DNA of 64,000 nt, taken from assembly GCF_900176395.1 (NCBI RefSeq), contig NZ_FWXL01000006.1, forward strand, positions 273,492-337,491. The letters are read 5' to 3'. The number at the start of each line of letters is the position of its first letter. Within the stretch, counting starts at the first letter, position 1. A program made the translations under genes and the position numbers. This document shows positions 12,401-22,401 of this stretch, piece after piece. The notes under the pieces were generated by a model. That model was not told where the DNA came from. It did not search any database and worked only from the letters and a program-made list of their open reading frames with translations. This DNA comes from Novosphingobium sp. B1. GTDB taxonomy: Bacteria; Pseudomonadota; Alphaproteobacteria; Sphingomonadales; Sphingomonadaceae.

Positions 12401-13375
12401 TCATCCCCCGCTGTGCTTGTCGGCCTTGCGCCTTCCGAAGCGCATGCCTGTTTCCAGCCGCGCACGAAGCTGGGCGTAATATGCTTCGAGGAAGGCGAGC
12501 TCATCGCCCGCGCCCGCGCTCCAGCCGATCTTGCCGCAGATCGTCTGCGCCACATCGCGCAGCGCGTCGGCCCGGCCTTCGCGGAGTACGCGTTCCAGCA
12601 CCTGCAGTTCGTATTCCCCGTAGACGGCAAGATCGGCATCGCTGAAGCGGTAATTCGCCCCGGTTTCGGCCGACCGGCCACGCGCGCCATCGCTGACGGA
12701 AAGTGCCTGTTCAAGCTTGCGCCTGGGCGCTTCGACCACCCAGGTGCCGGCGATGAGATCGCCGCAGCGCAGGCGATCGCGGTTGAAGAAGGGGAACAGC
12801 GCAAAGATCAGGAACCAGACAAGACCCGCCCAGCTCGCCATGGCCACATCGCCGCCCTCGACGCTGGCGACGAGAATGAACAGCAGCGGCAGGAACAGTT
12901 CGACATCGCGCACGAGGTTGCGCGCGATCACCGCCTCGGTCGTCAGCCGTCCGCCTTCGGTCCCGCGCGCCCGCGCGGCGACGCGGATGCCGGTGATGCG
13001 CTTGCCCGGAGTTGCCCCGCGCGGTCCCAGTTCGAAGAACAGGAACCAGGCGTTGCGGAACAGGAACAGCACGATGATCCAAAGCACCGACAGTGCCTGC
13101 ACCGCGTGTCCGGCAGGCGAGGCGCTGCTTTCCAGATTGATGCCGACGATTCCGGCCAGCTTGACGAGAATCACCGTGGCGCCGACGATTGCGCCAATAA
13201 TCATCACCAGATCCAGAAACAGGGCGGCGGCACGTGAACCACGCGAAGCCAGCGTAAACGGCAGCGGGACACCTTCGGGCGTGATGACGATGCGGCGGCT
13301 GCGCTCGTCTGGCAGGCCACGCGGCGCGGGCTGTGCCTGCACCTTGCGACGGAAAGGGTTGCGCCAGCGAGCCAT
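12401..13375 (-). CDS. RDD family membrane protein
   Basis: Last gene of a six-gene operon (18731 to 12401). The 324-aa product has an RDD domain with transmembrane helices around residues 50-190, starting with the typical VPLPFTLASRGSRAAALFLDL. The start at 13375 overlaps the stop of the preceding gene (ATGA). An 18-residue upstream extension would run into that gene and is rejected. RDD proteins are small-molecule or ion transporters in some bacteria; the role here is unknown. Confidence 0.85.
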   Translation of the reverse strand: MARWRNPFRRKVQAQPAPRGLPDERSRRIVITPEGVPLPFTLASRGSRAAALFLDLVMIIGAIVGATVILVKLAGIVGINLESSASPAGHAVQALSVLWIIVLFLFRNAWFLFFELGPRGATPGKRITGIRVAARARGTEGGRLTTEAVIARNLVRDVELFLPLLFILVASVEGGDVAMASWAGLVWFLIFALFPFFNRDRLRCGDLIAGTWVVEAPRRKLEQALSVSDGARGRSAETGANYRFSDADLAVYGEYELQVLERVLREGRADALRDVAQTICGKIGWSAGAGDELAFLEAYYAQLRARLETGMRFGRRKADKHSGG

Positions 13376-14454
13376 CAGCGCCCGGCCATCCGGCCATCGC
13401 GCCGGAACGCGAAGAAATAGGCGCACCACAGCACCAGCATCGAGCCGCCCACGGCCAGGCGCGAGGGCGTTGAATCGACAAGCTGGCGGCCGAACCCTTC
13501 AAGCAGCGCCGCGACTACCAGCATCAGCACCACCCCAGTCATGACCTGTGCCGCGCGGCGACCGGCAGCCGATGCCGCTTCGAGGATTGGCATGTTGCCG
13601 GGAAAGGCCATCGACCGGCCGACATGGATGCCCGCCGCGCCTGCGAGCAGAATGGCGAACAGTTCGGTCGTTCCGTGGATGGAAAGCCAGCCGATGAAGT
13701 CAACCAGCAGGCCCTGCCCGTGATAGAGCCAGAGCATCGCGCCCAGCAACGCGGTGTTGTGCACCAGCAGCAGCATTGTCGGCAGGCCGAAGGCAAAGCC
13801 CAGCGCGAAGCACATGATCGAGACTTGCGCGTTGTTGCTGAACAACTGCGCGGCAAAGACGCTCATGCCGTTCTGGTCCTGATTGCCGAACAGGGTGCCA
13901 CGGAGCACCTCGCGGCTCGCGCCAGGCGCGCGCACATCGGCGAAACCGCCGGGCACGAGGGCGTGATACCATTCAGGATCATGGGCAACGAGCAGCCAGC
14001 CCACCGCAGTGCCTGCGATCATCAGGGCAAGGGCCAGCAGCAGGTCCATGCCAAGCGCCCGCACGCTGGCACTCCACCCGCCGCCGAGGAAGCCGCGGAG
14101 CCACGACCACAGCGAGGCGCGCGGGCCGTAGACCTGAAACCAGGCGCGCTGCGTCAAAGTCTCAAGGTAGCCGACCAGCGCGGCATCGAGCGAGGTCTCG
14201 CGAGCGATCGCAAGGCTTGATGCGGCGGTGCGATAGAGCACCGGCAGGGCCAGCAGGTCGTCATCGGAGAGACGGCGCAGGCGACCGGATTCGATCCGGC
14301 GCAGAATACTCTCCAGTCGTTTCCAGTCGCCCTCGCGTTCAAGCCGGAAGCGGTCCGAGCGCAGCGCGGCTTCCTCGGCGGCGATGGCCTTTTCGGAAGG
14401 CTTGTCGAACCAGCCAGCGATGCGGCCGGCGATGGAAGAGCTGGCCGCGTTCAT
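13375..14454 (-). CDS. Stage II sporulation protein M (SpoIIM)-like membrane protein
   Basis: 359-aa polytopic membrane protein of the SpoIIM superfamily, recognisable from the NDQNGMSVFAAQLFSNN-like segment and helices through the C-terminal half. The organism is not a spore former; in Proteobacteria this family sits beside MoxR/DUF58 genes. It has ATGA overlaps with both neighbours. Confidence 0.8.
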   Translation of the reverse strand: MNAASSSIAGRIAGWFDKPSEKAIAAEEAALRSDRFRLEREGDWKRLESILRRIESGRLRRLSDDDLLALPVLYRTAASSLAIARETSLDAALVGYLETLTQRAWFQVYGPRASLWSWLRGFLGGGWSASVRALGMDLLLALALMIAGTAVGWLLVAHDPEWYHALVPGGFADVRAPGASREVLRGTLFGNQDQNGMSVFAAQLFSNNAQVSIMCFALGFAFGLPTMLLLVHNTALLGAMLWLYHGQGLLVDFIGWLSIHGTTELFAILLAGAAGIHVGRSMAFPGNMPILEAASAAGRRAAQVMTGVVLMLVVAALLEGFGRQLVDSTPSRLAVGGSMLVLWCAYFFAFRRDGRMAGR

Positions 14455-15779
14455 CCGATCCGCCCTTCACGCTTGATCGCAAGATAGGAATCGAGCAGCC
14501 GCGTGCCGATCTGGTCATGCGGTGCTTCCAGCACGCGCACACCCATGTGGCGCAGCCGCTGCAGCACCAGCGCGCGCTGGCGGGCGAGGCCCGTGGCGGT
14601 GACGGCCGCAGCGACCGACTGCATGTCGGTGACAGGCGCCGTGGCGATGCCGGCGAGTTCGGCGTCGGCCATCACGACGAACAGCACGAGGTGCTTGTCC
14701 ACCAGCCGCCCGACGCTCTCGACCATGAGCTGGGCGCTGGTGGGATCGGTGAAATCGGAAAACAGCACGATCAGCGAACGGCGCTGCAGGCGGGCGGCCA
14801 GCGTTGACAGGGCGAGCGTGAAGTTGGGTTCGCCGGGGTGATAATCGAGCCCCGCCGCTGCGCGTTGCAGCCGGGCAAATTCGCGCGCATCGGTCACGAA
14901 GGGTGTGGCCACTTCGGGACGGGCGGCAAAGCCGAACAGGGCGACCCGGTCCTGCGCCTTGAGAGCAACGTAGGCGGTGGTCAGCGCGGCGGTAACGGCG
15001 CGGTCAATGCGGGGAAGCCCCTCGATCGGCTCGCACATTGCCTGCCCGCAGTCGAAGGCGAAGACGATCTGGTTGTTGCGCTCGACTTCATATTCCTTGG
15101 CAAAGAGGCGGGCATGACGGGCCGAACTTTTCCAGTCGATGCGACGGCGGTCCATGCCGGGTTCGTAATCGGCGAGCGCTTCGAATTCGGCGCCTTCGCC
15201 GCGGATGCGCCGGGCGATCAGGCCAAACTGGGCATCGCGCAGGAAGATCTGCAATGCCGGGCTGCGCACCGGGGCGATGTTGGGCCAGACGCGTACGTCA
15301 ATCTCCAGCGTGTGGCGTGCCTGCCGGTGGGCGAGGCCGAGCGGGCCATTCCAGCGAAGCCAGGCCATGCCGATTCGCCCGGTCCCGCGCCGGGTCGGAA
15401 AGAGCGGCGCGGTGCCGCTCCATGCGCCATCGTTCGGCATGAGGGGCAGGGTGATGCGCCCCCCTTCCGCCAGACGCGGATCGCACTCCAGCGCGGCTTG
15501 CGGCCGGGCAGAGGCGGCTGGTCGGGCAATGTCGGCAAGGACCGTCAGTGTTGCGGTCTCGCCCACTTTGGCATCGCCGGGGGCGAGTACGCGCAAGTCC
15601 TCGAGCCTGCCTGCGAACAGCCCGTCGAGCGCGATGAGGAGAAGCAGTGCCGCACCCAGCGCCGGGGCGACGATCCACGCCGCAGGCACGGCAGCGGCCA
15701 GCAGCAGCGCCAGCGGCGCAAGCGCTGCCAGCATGATCACGGCTCGCGCCGTAGGGTAGAGGGCGGCCGTTCGGATCAA
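14451..15779 (-). CDS. DUF58 domain protein (MoxR-associated)
   Basis: 442-aa protein with two N-terminal transmembrane helices (about residues 10-50), a DUF58 segment and a VWA-like C-terminal fold. The family motif is around [18 protein letters not shown] (about residues 205-222). These proteins partner a MoxR ATPase, probably in assembly or maturation of envelope complexes. The start is TTG within a TTGA overlap with the moxR stop. Confidence 0.88.
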   Translation of the reverse strand: MIRTAALYPTARAVIMLAALAPLALLLAAAVPAAWIVAPALGAALLLLIALDGLFAGRLEDLRVLAPGDAKVGETATLTVLADIARPAASARPQAALECDPRLAEGGRITLPLMPNDGAWSGTAPLFPTRRGTGRIGMAWLRWNGPLGLAHRQARHTLEIDVRVWPNIAPVRSPALQIFLRDAQFGLIARRIRGEGAEFEALADYEPGMDRRRIDWKSSARHARLFAKEYEVERNNQIVFAFDCGQAMCEPIEGLPRIDRAVTAALTTAYVALKAQDRVALFGFAARPEVATPFVTDAREFARLQRAAAGLDYHPGEPNFTLALSTLAARLQRRSLIVLFSDFTDPTSAQLMVESVGRLVDKHLVLFVVMADAELAGIATAPVTDMQSVAAAVTATGLARQRALVLQRLRHMGVRVLEAPHDQIGTRLLDSYLAIKREGRIG

Positions 15780-16753
15780 CGCGGCGCTTCCGTGCCCTCG
15801 ACCATGGCAGCAACGATCGCCTCGACCTGCTTGCCTTCAATCTCGGCTACAGGGCTGAGCATCAGGCGATGACGCAGGACCGAGGTGGCAAGCGCCTTCA
15901 CGTCATCGGGGATCACGTATTCACGGCCATCGAGCGCCGCGCGGGCGCGGGCGGCACCGGCCAGCAGCACGGCGGCGCGGGGGCTGGCGCCGACAACCAG
16001 ATCGCCGCTCTCGCGCGTGGCCCGCACCAGCCGCACGATATAGTCAACGATCGTATCGGCCAGCGTGACCTGAGCCAGCGAGGCTTGCGCGGCGGCAAGC
16101 TGTGCGGGGTGGGTCACGGCTCTCACGCCAAGGTCAGCCGGCTTGGGCGCGCCGCGTCCTTCGCCATAGCGAGCCACGATCCTCGCTTCTTCCTCGGCCG
16201 AGGGGTAGGCGACGAGCAGTTTGAACAGGAAGCGGTCAAGCTGGGCTTCAGGCAGGGGATAGACGCCCTGGCTCTCGATCGGGTTCTGCGTGGCAACGAC
16301 CATGAAGCGGTCGGACAGCGCGTGGACCTCGCCGTCGAGCGTGACGCGGCGCTCCTGCATGGCTTCGAGCAGCGCGGCCTGCGTCTTGGGCGGAGTGCGG
16401 TTGATCTCGTCGGCCAGCAGCAGTTCGTGGAAGATCGGCCCGCGGGTAAGCGTGAAGGCGCTGGTCTGGAAGTTGAACAGGTTCGAGCCGAGGATGTCGC
16501 CCGGCATCAGGTCCGGCGTGAACTGGATGCGTCCGAAATCGAGGCCGAGCGTGGTCGCGAACGTCTGCGCAAGGAAAGTCTTGGCGGTGCCCGGAGGGCC
16601 TTCAAGCAGGACATGTCCGCCTGCGAACAGCGCAACCAGCAGGTGATCGAGAATCTCGTCCTGCCCGACCACGGCCTTGGCCACTTCGGCGCGGATCGCG
16701 GCGGCGAGCGTGCCAACATCTGCCAGGGACATTTCGGGTTGGGTATCGGTCAC
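15776..16753 (-). CDS. MoxR-family AAA+ ATPase
   Basis: 325-aa AAA+ ATPase. Walker A GPPGTAKT (about residues 55-62), Walker B LLADEINR (about 115) and sensor 1 [10 protein letters not shown] are all present. MoxR proteins act as chaperones for metal or cofactor insertion and complex assembly with DUF58/VWA partners. The GTG start at 16753 overlaps the upstream stop (GTGA). Confidence 0.93.
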   Translation of the reverse strand: MTDTQPEMSLADVGTLAAAIRAEVAKAVVGQDEILDHLLVALFAGGHVLLEGPPGTAKTFLAQTFATTLGLDFGRIQFTPDLMPGDILGSNLFNFQTSAFTLTRGPIFHELLLADEINRTPPKTQAALLEAMQERRVTLDGEVHALSDRFMVVATQNPIESQGVYPLPEAQLDRFLFKLLVAYPSAEEEARIVARYGEGRGAPKPADLGVRAVTHPAQLAAAQASLAQVTLADTIVDYIVRLVRATRESGDLVVGASPRAAVLLAGAARARAALDGREYVIPDDVKALATSVLRHRLMLSPVAEIEGKQVEAIVAAMVEGTEAPR

Positions 16754-18036
16754 GTCAGTTGCCTTTCGATCGCCTGCAGGGCCTGTGCCCGGCGGGTGAG
16801 GTCATGGGGTTTGCGGCTCGCGCGCAAGCTCCGCGCGGCTTCGGAAAAACGGGGGCCGGCCAGGCCACGGCGCTCCTGCGCGGCATCGATCAGCTGTTCG
16901 ACGCGGCCGGGGTCGAGCCCCTTGGGCAGGCCCAGTGCCAGCGCGATGCGTTCGCGCGAGGCGTCGGCATAGGGCGCAGCGGCAAGGTGCACGCGGCCGG
17001 CGCGGCGGATAAGCCCGGCGGCATTGGCCACCAGCGCGGTCTTGCCGCGGGCGTATTCCGGCATATGTGCGATGGCCGGGCCGAAGCGGTTGAAGGCTCG
17101 CCAGGCAAGCGCGATCGCGGCAAGGAACAGGGCCACTGTCGCTGCAAGGAACGGTGGTTCGAAGGCCAGCGTCAACAGGTTTCGCTGCGCACCAAAGCCG
17201 TTGAAGGTCATGTCGAACGTGATCGGTTGCGCCCTGTCGTCTGCCGTGGCCAGCACAATGTTGCGAGCAAGCAGCGCGGTGGCCCTGTCGGCAAGGCCCC
17301 AGTTGTCGAGCAGGTCCGGTTCGAAGACGAGAACTACCGGGTAGATATCCGCGTTGTCGCCGCCGTGACCCGGATCGATCCCGGCCAGGCGGTTGAGTTC
17401 CGGATAGTAGCCATCATCGTCCATCCACGCTGCAAGAATGCGACCGTCACCGCTCCGTACCAGCGGCATCAGGCCCTTGCCAGAGCCGCTTTCGACCTGC
17501 CGGTCATCGGGCAGCTTGCCGCTGCCGCTGCCGCTGGCTGTGCGCCAGCCCTGCGCGGGCGCGCTGTCCTTCCCGCCGATCGCGACGGAAACGTTGTCGG
17601 CAAAGCCCGGCCAGTTCGGCGCACTGGTGGCGAAGACCTGCACCCATCCGCGCTTGGCCTTCTGCGAATTGAGGCCCACCGCCATCCATTTGGGCGCAAC
17701 CACCAGCGTCGGTCCGATCAGGCGGCGGGCGTCGACCAGCTTGGCGATCGCCTTGCCATCGGCCTCGGCCGGCGGGGTCAGCACCAGCAGTCCGGGGACG
17801 GATTCGAGCTGCAACCGGTTGCGCTGGCGCTGCACGTCAAACCCTTCGGCTTCGAGCATCTGCGCAAGGCCCGCGTAACCGGTCAGCCCCTTGCCGCCGA
17901 CGTGGGCACCGCCGTCGTTGCCGCTACCGCCGGTATCGTGGCCAAGGAACCACAGCAAGGCGACGAAGGCGAGCAAGCCGACCAGCAGCATGCCGATCAC
18001 GGTGCTGCGCGGAAAGGGAGAGGGCTGGGCGCTCAA
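16750..18036 (-). CDS. DUF4350 domain protein
   Basis: 428-aa membrane-anchored protein with an N-terminal helix (about residues 13-30), a soluble periplasmic DUF4350 region and a second helix near residue 285. It is the usual partner of DUF4129 and MoxR in this operon type. The start is TTG, overlapping the preceding stop (TTGA). Confidence 0.8.
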   Translation of the reverse strand: MSAQPSPFPRSTVIGMLLVGLLAFVALLWFLGHDTGGSGNDGGAHVGGKGLTGYAGLAQMLEAEGFDVQRQRNRLQLESVPGLLVLTPPAEADGKAIAKLVDARRLIGPTLVVAPKWMAVGLNSQKAKRGWVQVFATSAPNWPGFADNVSVAIGGKDSAPAQGWRTASGSGSGKLPDDRQVESGSGKGLMPLVRSGDGRILAAWMDDDGYYPELNRLAGIDPGHGGDNADIYPVVLVFEPDLLDNWGLADRATALLARNIVLATADDRAQPITFDMTFNGFGAQRNLLTLAFEPPFLAATVALFLAAIALAWRAFNRFGPAIAHMPEYARGKTALVANAAGLIRRAGRVHLAAAPYADASRERIALALGLPKGLDPGRVEQLIDAAQERRGLAGPRFSEAARSLRASRKPHDLTRRAQALQAIERQLT

Positions 18037-18731
18037 GCCTGCGCCCCAAGGGGCTCGATCGCGAAGCTGGCATAGGCGTCGCGTGCCTTTTGCCAGTCTT
18101 CGCCGCCCAGTGGGCGCAGGGCGTAGCGAGCGCGTTCGACCAGCCCGGCAATCGTGGCAAAGGCAGAGCGCGCCGCTTCGGGCAGGTCGCGCAAGGCGCC
18201 GATCTCGCGCGCGGTGCTGGAAGGGGTGAGCCAGTCGGGCCGCGCCTGCGCGATCTGGCCAACGCTGCGTCGAAGCAGCAGGTGCACGGCATCGGCAAAG
18301 AGGCCCTGTGCGGCAAGACGATCAGCGTCCTCGAGAAGCGCAAGTGCCGGCTCGCGTTCGGGCACCCAGCCTTCAGCCGCAGCCGCGGCACTCGCCTTGC
18401 GCGCCTGCCACAGCGGCCAGAGCAAGGTCCAGGCCAGCCAGGCCCCGGCAAGGCCAGCACCGATCAGCAGGACGATCTCGATGGTCGACCAGCTCGATCC
18501 CAGCAGGCGGGCGAGCGGCGACAGCAGCCATTCGAGAAACCGGCCCAGAGCCTTGAGCCATTCGGGGGAAACCGCAGGCGGATCTGGAGGCACGGGTGCG
18601 AACTGTATGTCGGCCGATGCGCGCATGGAACGCCATGCCGCCTCTGCCGCTGCGGGATCGCCTTGTACTGGAGTTGCCGCCGCAGGTGCCGTCACGCCAG
18701 CCAAGGTTGCACGCGACACTGCTGCGGGCAA
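18033..18731 (-). CDS. DUF4129 domain protein
   Basis: First gene of the MoxR operon, up to 232 aa. One transmembrane segment lies near residues 80-105, followed by a DUF4129 domain (LLRRSVGQIAQARPDWLTP). The start is uncertain: TTG at 18731 or GTG at 18695, neither with a good ribosome binding site. The gene begins only six bases after pheA ends, so it may be transcribed with pheA. Confidence 0.7.
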   Translation of the reverse strand: MPAAVSRATLAGVTAPAAATPVQGDPAAAEAAWRSMRASADIQFAPVPPDPPAVSPEWLKALGRFLEWLLSPLARLLGSSWSTIEIVLLIGAGLAGAWLAWTLLWPLWQARKASAAAAAEGWVPEREPALALLEDADRLAAQGLFADAVHLLLRRSVGQIAQARPDWLTPSSTAREIGALRDLPEAARSAFATIAGLVERARYALRPLGGEDWQKARDAYASFAIEPLGAQA

Positions 18732-18737
18732 GGGGCC

Positions 18738-19631
18738 TTATTGCCCGCGAATCCGTTCCATCGGGTAAGTGCCCAGCATGCGCAGGTCCTTGGCGAAGAA
18801 GCCAAGTTCCTCGAACGCGAGGTCCACCGCGCGGTCGCCGGGCTTGCCCACGATGTCGGCGAAGAATTCGGTCGCTGCGAAACTTGCGCCACGCTGGTAG
18901 CTTTCCAGCTTGGTCATGTTGACGCCGTTCGTGGCAAAGCCGCCCAAAGCCTTGTAGAGCGCGGCGGGGATGTTTCGCACCTCGAACACGAAGGTCGTGA
19001 TCGCCGGTCCTGCGATGGTCGATGCGTCGCGCGCGGTCTTTGACAGGATGACGAATCGGGTGGTGTTGTCGTGCGCGTCCTCGACATTGTCCTCGATGAC
19101 CTTGAGGCCATAGAGTTCGGCGGCAATGCGCGGGGCCAGCGCGGCGACGGCGGGATCGCCAAGCTCGGCGACGAAGGCGGCAGCGCCGGCGGTGTCGGCA
19201 TAGCTCATCGGCACGATGCCACGATCACGCAGGTAGAAGCGCGATTGGCCAAGCGCCTGCGGATGGCTGTAGGCGGCGGTGAAGGGGCCATCGCCCAGCG
19301 CCATCAGGCTCGCGTGAATCTCGAGGAAATGCTCCCCGACAATCGAAAGCCCGCTTTCTGGCAACAGGAAGTGAATGTCGGCAACGCGGCCGTGCTGCGA
19401 ATTCTCGATCGGAATGATGGCGCAAGCGGCGCGTCCATCCTTCACGGCATCGAGCGCATCTTCGAACGAGAAGCAGGGCAGGGGCAGGCAATCGGGCATG
19501 GCCTCCAGCGCGGCGCGATGCGAGTTTGCACCGGGGGCGCCCTGGAACGAAACCGCGCGCGCGGGGTCTGCAGCGGCGGCGGCGGTCATCTGCTCGACGA
19601 GGACGAGGGCGGGCGCGGGATAGCTCTGCAT
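18738..19631 (-). CDS. pheA: Prephenate dehydratase
   Basis: Makes phenylpyruvate in phenylalanine synthesis. It is a stand-alone dehydratase (about 297 aa) without a chorismate mutase domain. The PDT domain starts at VSFQGAPGANSHRAAL and contains the catalytic TTRFVILS. A C-terminal ACT domain (about residues 200-290) gives phenylalanine feedback; the usual ESRP of that domain reads LESYQ here. The start is uncertain: ATG at 19631, or the internal Met 14 codons on. Confidence 0.93.
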   Translation of the reverse strand: MQSYPAPALVLVEQMTAAAAADPARAVSFQGAPGANSHRAALEAMPDCLPLPCFSFEDALDAVKDGRAACAIIPIENSQHGRVADIHFLLPESGLSIVGEHFLEIHASLMALGDGPFTAAYSHPQALGQSRFYLRDRGIVPMSYADTAGAAAFVAELGDPAVAALAPRIAAELYGLKVIEDNVEDAHDNTTRFVILSKTARDASTIAGPAITTFVFEVRNIPAALYKALGGFATNGVNMTKLESYQRGASFAATEFFADIVGKPGDRAVDLAFEELGFFAKDLRMLGTYPMERIRGQ

Positions 19632-19788
19632 GATGCCTCGCGCGTTAGGCTGCTGGAACCCTGCGGGCAAGTGACATCGAATTTAGGACCTCAAACCATC
19701 TTGCGCTGCGCCATGCCGCTGACTAGAGGGACCCCGAACTCGCGCGGGTGTCGGCAAGGTGCTGACGTTGCGCCAATGGGGCTCGTAA

Positions 19789-20688
19789 ATGGACGATCGT
19801 TTCAATACCATCGCCGGATGGACCTTGTTCGGGGGCATCGTGGCTCTGGGCCTTTCCAGCCTGTCGGCGCACTACTTCATGGCCGACAAGGAACATCGCC
19901 CGGAAAAGATGGGCTATGCGATCGAAGGCGTGGTCGAAGAAGGCGCCGGTGGCGCTGCCGCTGAACTGCCGCTGGCCAATCTTCTTGCTGCTGGCGATGT
20001 CGCCAAGGGCGAAGCGGTCTTCGCCAAGTGCAAGGCCTGCCATAACGCCGATCAGGGCGGTGCCAACGGTATCGGCCCGAACCTCTACGGCATCGTCGGC
20101 AAGCCGGTTGGCAAGCACGCGGCTGGCTTTGCCTATTCCGCCGATCTTGCCGGTCACGGCGGCACTTGGGATTTCGCCACGCTTGATCAGTGGCTGAAGA
20201 ACCCGAAGGCGTTCGCTGCGGGCACCAAGATGTCGTTCGCCGGCCTGCCCAAGGGCGAAGACCGCGCCAACGTCATTCTCTATCTCAACTCGCTCGGCTC
20301 GAACCTGCCGTTGCCCGCACCTGAAGCCGTCCCGGCTGCCGGTGCCGCGCCTGCAGCCGGTGCTGCGGTGGCGCTGGTCGGCGATGCCGCCAAGGGCGAG
20401 GCTGTCTTCGCCAAGTGCAAGGCTTGCCACACCATCGATCAGGGCGGCGCCAACGGAATCGGCCCGAACCTTTACGGCGTACATGGCGAAGCTGTTGCCG
20501 GTGACCGTGGCGGTTATGCCTTCTCCGACGCGCTCAAGGCGCACGGCGGCAACTGGGACGACGCGACGCTCGATTCGTGGCTGACCAGCCCTGCCAAGTT
20601 CGCCCAGGGCACCAAGATGACCTTCGCCGGCATCTCGGACCCGCAGCAGCGCGCCGACGTCATCGCCTACCTGAAGTCGAAGAAGTAA
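19789..20688 (+). CDS. Membrane-anchored diheme cytochrome c (duplicated c2-type domain)
   Basis: 299-aa cytochrome with an uncleaved N-terminal anchor (about residues 9-31) and two near-identical class I cytochrome c domains. Haem motifs are CKACH at 81-85 and CKACH at 210-214; axial Met ligands lie in GTKMSFAG and GTKMTFAG. An Ala/Pro linker (about 172-197) joins the domains. Single-domain relatives (CycM-type cytochrome c552) carry electrons from the bc1 complex to the terminal oxidase, so this form may be a longer-reach shuttle. A terminator follows. Confidence 0.9.
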   Translation: MDDRFNTIAGWTLFGGIVALGLSSLSAHYFMADKEHRPEKMGYAIEGVVEEGAGGAAAELPLANLLAAGDVAKGEAVFAKCKACHNADQGGANGIGPNLYGIVGKPVGKHAAGFAYSADLAGHGGTWDFATLDQWLKNPKAFAAGTKMSFAGLPKGEDRANVILYLNSLGSNLPLPAPEAVPAAGAAPAAGAAVALVGDAAKGEAVFAKCKACHTIDQGGANGIGPNLYGVHGEAVAGDRGGYAFSDALKAHGGNWDDATLDSWLTSPAKFAQGTKMTFAGISDPQQRADVIAYLKSKK

Positions 20689-20710
20689 GCTTCGCTTTCA
20701 GCGCAATTCG

Positions 20711-20743
20711 AAAGGGCGTCCGGAGCGATCCGGGCGCCTTTTT
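20711..20743 (+). terminator. Terminator after the cytochrome gene
   Basis: AAAGGGCGTCCGGA folds back on TCCGGGCGCCTTT (small mismatch) and ends in TTTTT, about 20 bases past the stop. Confidence 0.85.
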
Positions 20744-20808
20744 CGTGTCTTTGGTGCCGGTTGCCGATTGCGGCCCGGAAGTGCACCTTCGTGCTTTGGG
20801 AGACGCCG

Positions 20809-21168
20809 ATGCGCCTGATCGCTGCCCTGCCGCTCGTTCTGTTGATGACCCCAGCGCACGCGGCGGAACCTCCGGCTGCGATCCAGGGCAACTGGACCGT
20901 CGATCTTTCGGCCAAGCCGGACGAACCTTACGTGAAGCCCATGGTCCTGCAGTTGCAGGCCAATGGCACGGTAAAAGGCAGCTTCTACGAGAGCGAGATT
21001 CTGGCCGGACGCTGGAAGACCGATCGTGGGCGCACTTGCGTCAGCTTCCGCACCACCGATGGCGCCGGACCCTATCACACAGCCGCGTGTCTTGTGGACG
21101 ACCACATCGAAGGCCAGACCTGGGCCGAACGCCGCAATTTCCTGTTCAACTGGAACGCCGTGCGTTGA
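20809..21168 (+). CDS. Small exported protein of unknown function
   Basis: 119-aa protein with signal peptide MRLIAALPLVLLMTPAHAA. The mature part (IQGNWTVDLSAKPDEPYVKP) looks like a small lipocalin-like beta-sheet protein, but I do not recognise a named family. Two cysteines may form a disulfide. GGGAGA precedes the ATG at 20809. It is convergent with the next gene, with a three-base gap. Confidence 0.65.
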   Translation: MRLIAALPLVLLMTPAHAAEPPAAIQGNWTVDLSAKPDEPYVKPMVLQLQANGTVKGSFYESEILAGRWKTDRGRTCVSFRTTDGAGPYHTAACLVDDHIEGQTWAERRNFLFNWNAVR

Positions 21169-21171
21169 GCC

Positions 21172-21612
21172 TCAGAGGCTGCAGGCCTCGGCCATGATAG
21201 CTGCGTTGAGAGTGTCGGACTCGACCGGCGCATACTGTTCACCCGTGTCCGTCTCGACCGCGTTGCGCGATACGATCTGCCCTGACGTGGCGTAATCGGT
21301 GGCGGCAGCGATCAGCACGCGACGGCCTGCGCAGTCGTAGCGGAACAGGATGACCTTGCGCCCGGTGGCAAGGCCGGCGGCAGGGGCAAAATCGAAGCCT
21401 GCCCAGACCTGGCGTACAGTGAAATTGCGATACGCGCTTGGCGGCAACTCCCGCACCGATTCGGGGCGTACCAGCACCTCGGTGCGATCCTCGGCCACAC
21501 CGATGACCTTCCAGTCTGCAGACCATCCTCTTGCCGCGATTTCCTCGGCCATGGCTCCGCCGGAGAAGCAGAGGATGGCAAAGGGAAGCAGCAGGTTGCG
21601 GGCGGGGGTCAT
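21172..21612 (-). CDS. Small exported protein, possibly surface-adhesin E-like
   Basis: 146-aa protein with a signal peptide (cleavage after AMAEE-like). The mature domain (WKVIGVAEDRTEVLVRPESVRELP, then VWAGFDF) resembles the short beta-rich surface-adhesin protein E family, whose members are of poorly known function. Two cysteines lie in the mature part. The family call is tentative. Confidence 0.6.
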   Translation of the reverse strand: MTPARNLLLPFAILCFSGGAMAEEIAARGWSADWKVIGVAEDRTEVLVRPESVRELPPSAYRNFTVRQVWAGFDFAPAAGLATGRKVILFRYDCAGRRVLIAAATDYATSGQIVSRNAVETDTGEQYAPVESDTLNAAIMAEACSL

Positions 21613-21711
21613 CGGGTGGCTTTCGAAAAGCGGCTGTTAACGTCCTGATAACCAGACTGGGGCGGCGCGCCAGCTAGGTGTTTGTCCTTAGTCCCGCAAT
21701 GCGACAGCCCA

Positions 21712-22401
21712 TCAGTCGTCAGTTAATGCGGGCGCCTCGGCTCGGCCCTTGAACCCTTGCGCAATCACGTACCACTCCGAAGAGTCCTTGCGGCTCGATG
21801 GCGGCTTGGCGTGCTTCACAGTCGTGAAGTTCTTCTTGAGGATCGTCAGCAGTTCACCATCGGTGCCGCCGGCAAAGACCTTGGCAACGAACGCACCGCC
21901 TGGTGCCAGCGTCTGGATGGCAAAATCGACGGCGGTTTCGACAAGACCCATCGTGCGCAAGTGATCGGTCTGCTTGTGGCCCACGGTGTTGGCGGCCATG
22001 TCGGAAATGACCAGATCGGGCGGACCGTCGAGCGCTTCGGTCAGCGCCTGCGGTGCAGCGTCGTCCATGAAGTCCATCTCGAAGATGGTCACGCCCTCGA
22101 TCGGATCGGTCGGCAGCAGATCGATGCCTACGATGGCTGCCGCCGGCGATTTCTTGCGCACGACCTGGCTCCAGCCACCGGGCGCTATGCCGAGGTCGAC
22201 CACGCGCTTCGAGCCCTTGAGCAGGCCGAACTTCTCGTCGAGGTCGATCAGCTTGAACGCGGCGCGGCTGCGCCAGCCTTCGGCCTTGGCCTGCTTCACA
22301 TAAGGGTCGTTCAGCTGGCGCGAGAGCCAGCGGACCGAGGAGGCCGAGCGGCCCTTGGCGCTTTTGAGGCGTTCGTTGGGATTCTTGCCAGAGCGGCTCA
22401 T
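21712..22401 (-). CDS. rlmE: 23S rRNA 2'-O-methyltransferase (FtsJ/RlmE)
   Basis: Heat-shock-linked methyltransferase for U2552 of 23S rRNA. The 229-aa product has the SAM-binding motif VVDLGIAPGGWSQVV (about residue 70) and the catalytic K-D-K-E set (Lys in RSRAAFKL, Asp in LVISDMAAN, Lys in FVAKVF, Glu near the end). The ATG at 22401 overlaps the ppx stop (ATGA), so translation is coupled. Confidence 0.95.
   Translation of the reverse strand: MSRSGKNPNERLKSAKGRSASSVRWLSRQLNDPYVKQAKAEGWRSRAAFKLIDLDEKFGLLKGSKRVVDLGIAPGGWSQVVRKKSPAAAIVGIDLLPTDPIEGVTIFEMDFMDDAAPQALTEALDGPPDLVISDMAANTVGHKQTDHLRTMGLVETAVDFAIQTLAPGGAFVAKVFAGGTDGELLTILKKNFTTVKHAKPPSSRKDSSEWYVIAQGFKGRAEAPALTDD

Noticed and set aside
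15869..18075. Long plus-strand open frames (367 and 438 codons) opposite the MoxR operon
   Set aside because: They mirror genes with clear MoxR, DUF58 and DUF4350 motifs; products are Arg/Gly/Gln-rich with no domain, as expected for antisense frames in GC-rich DNA.
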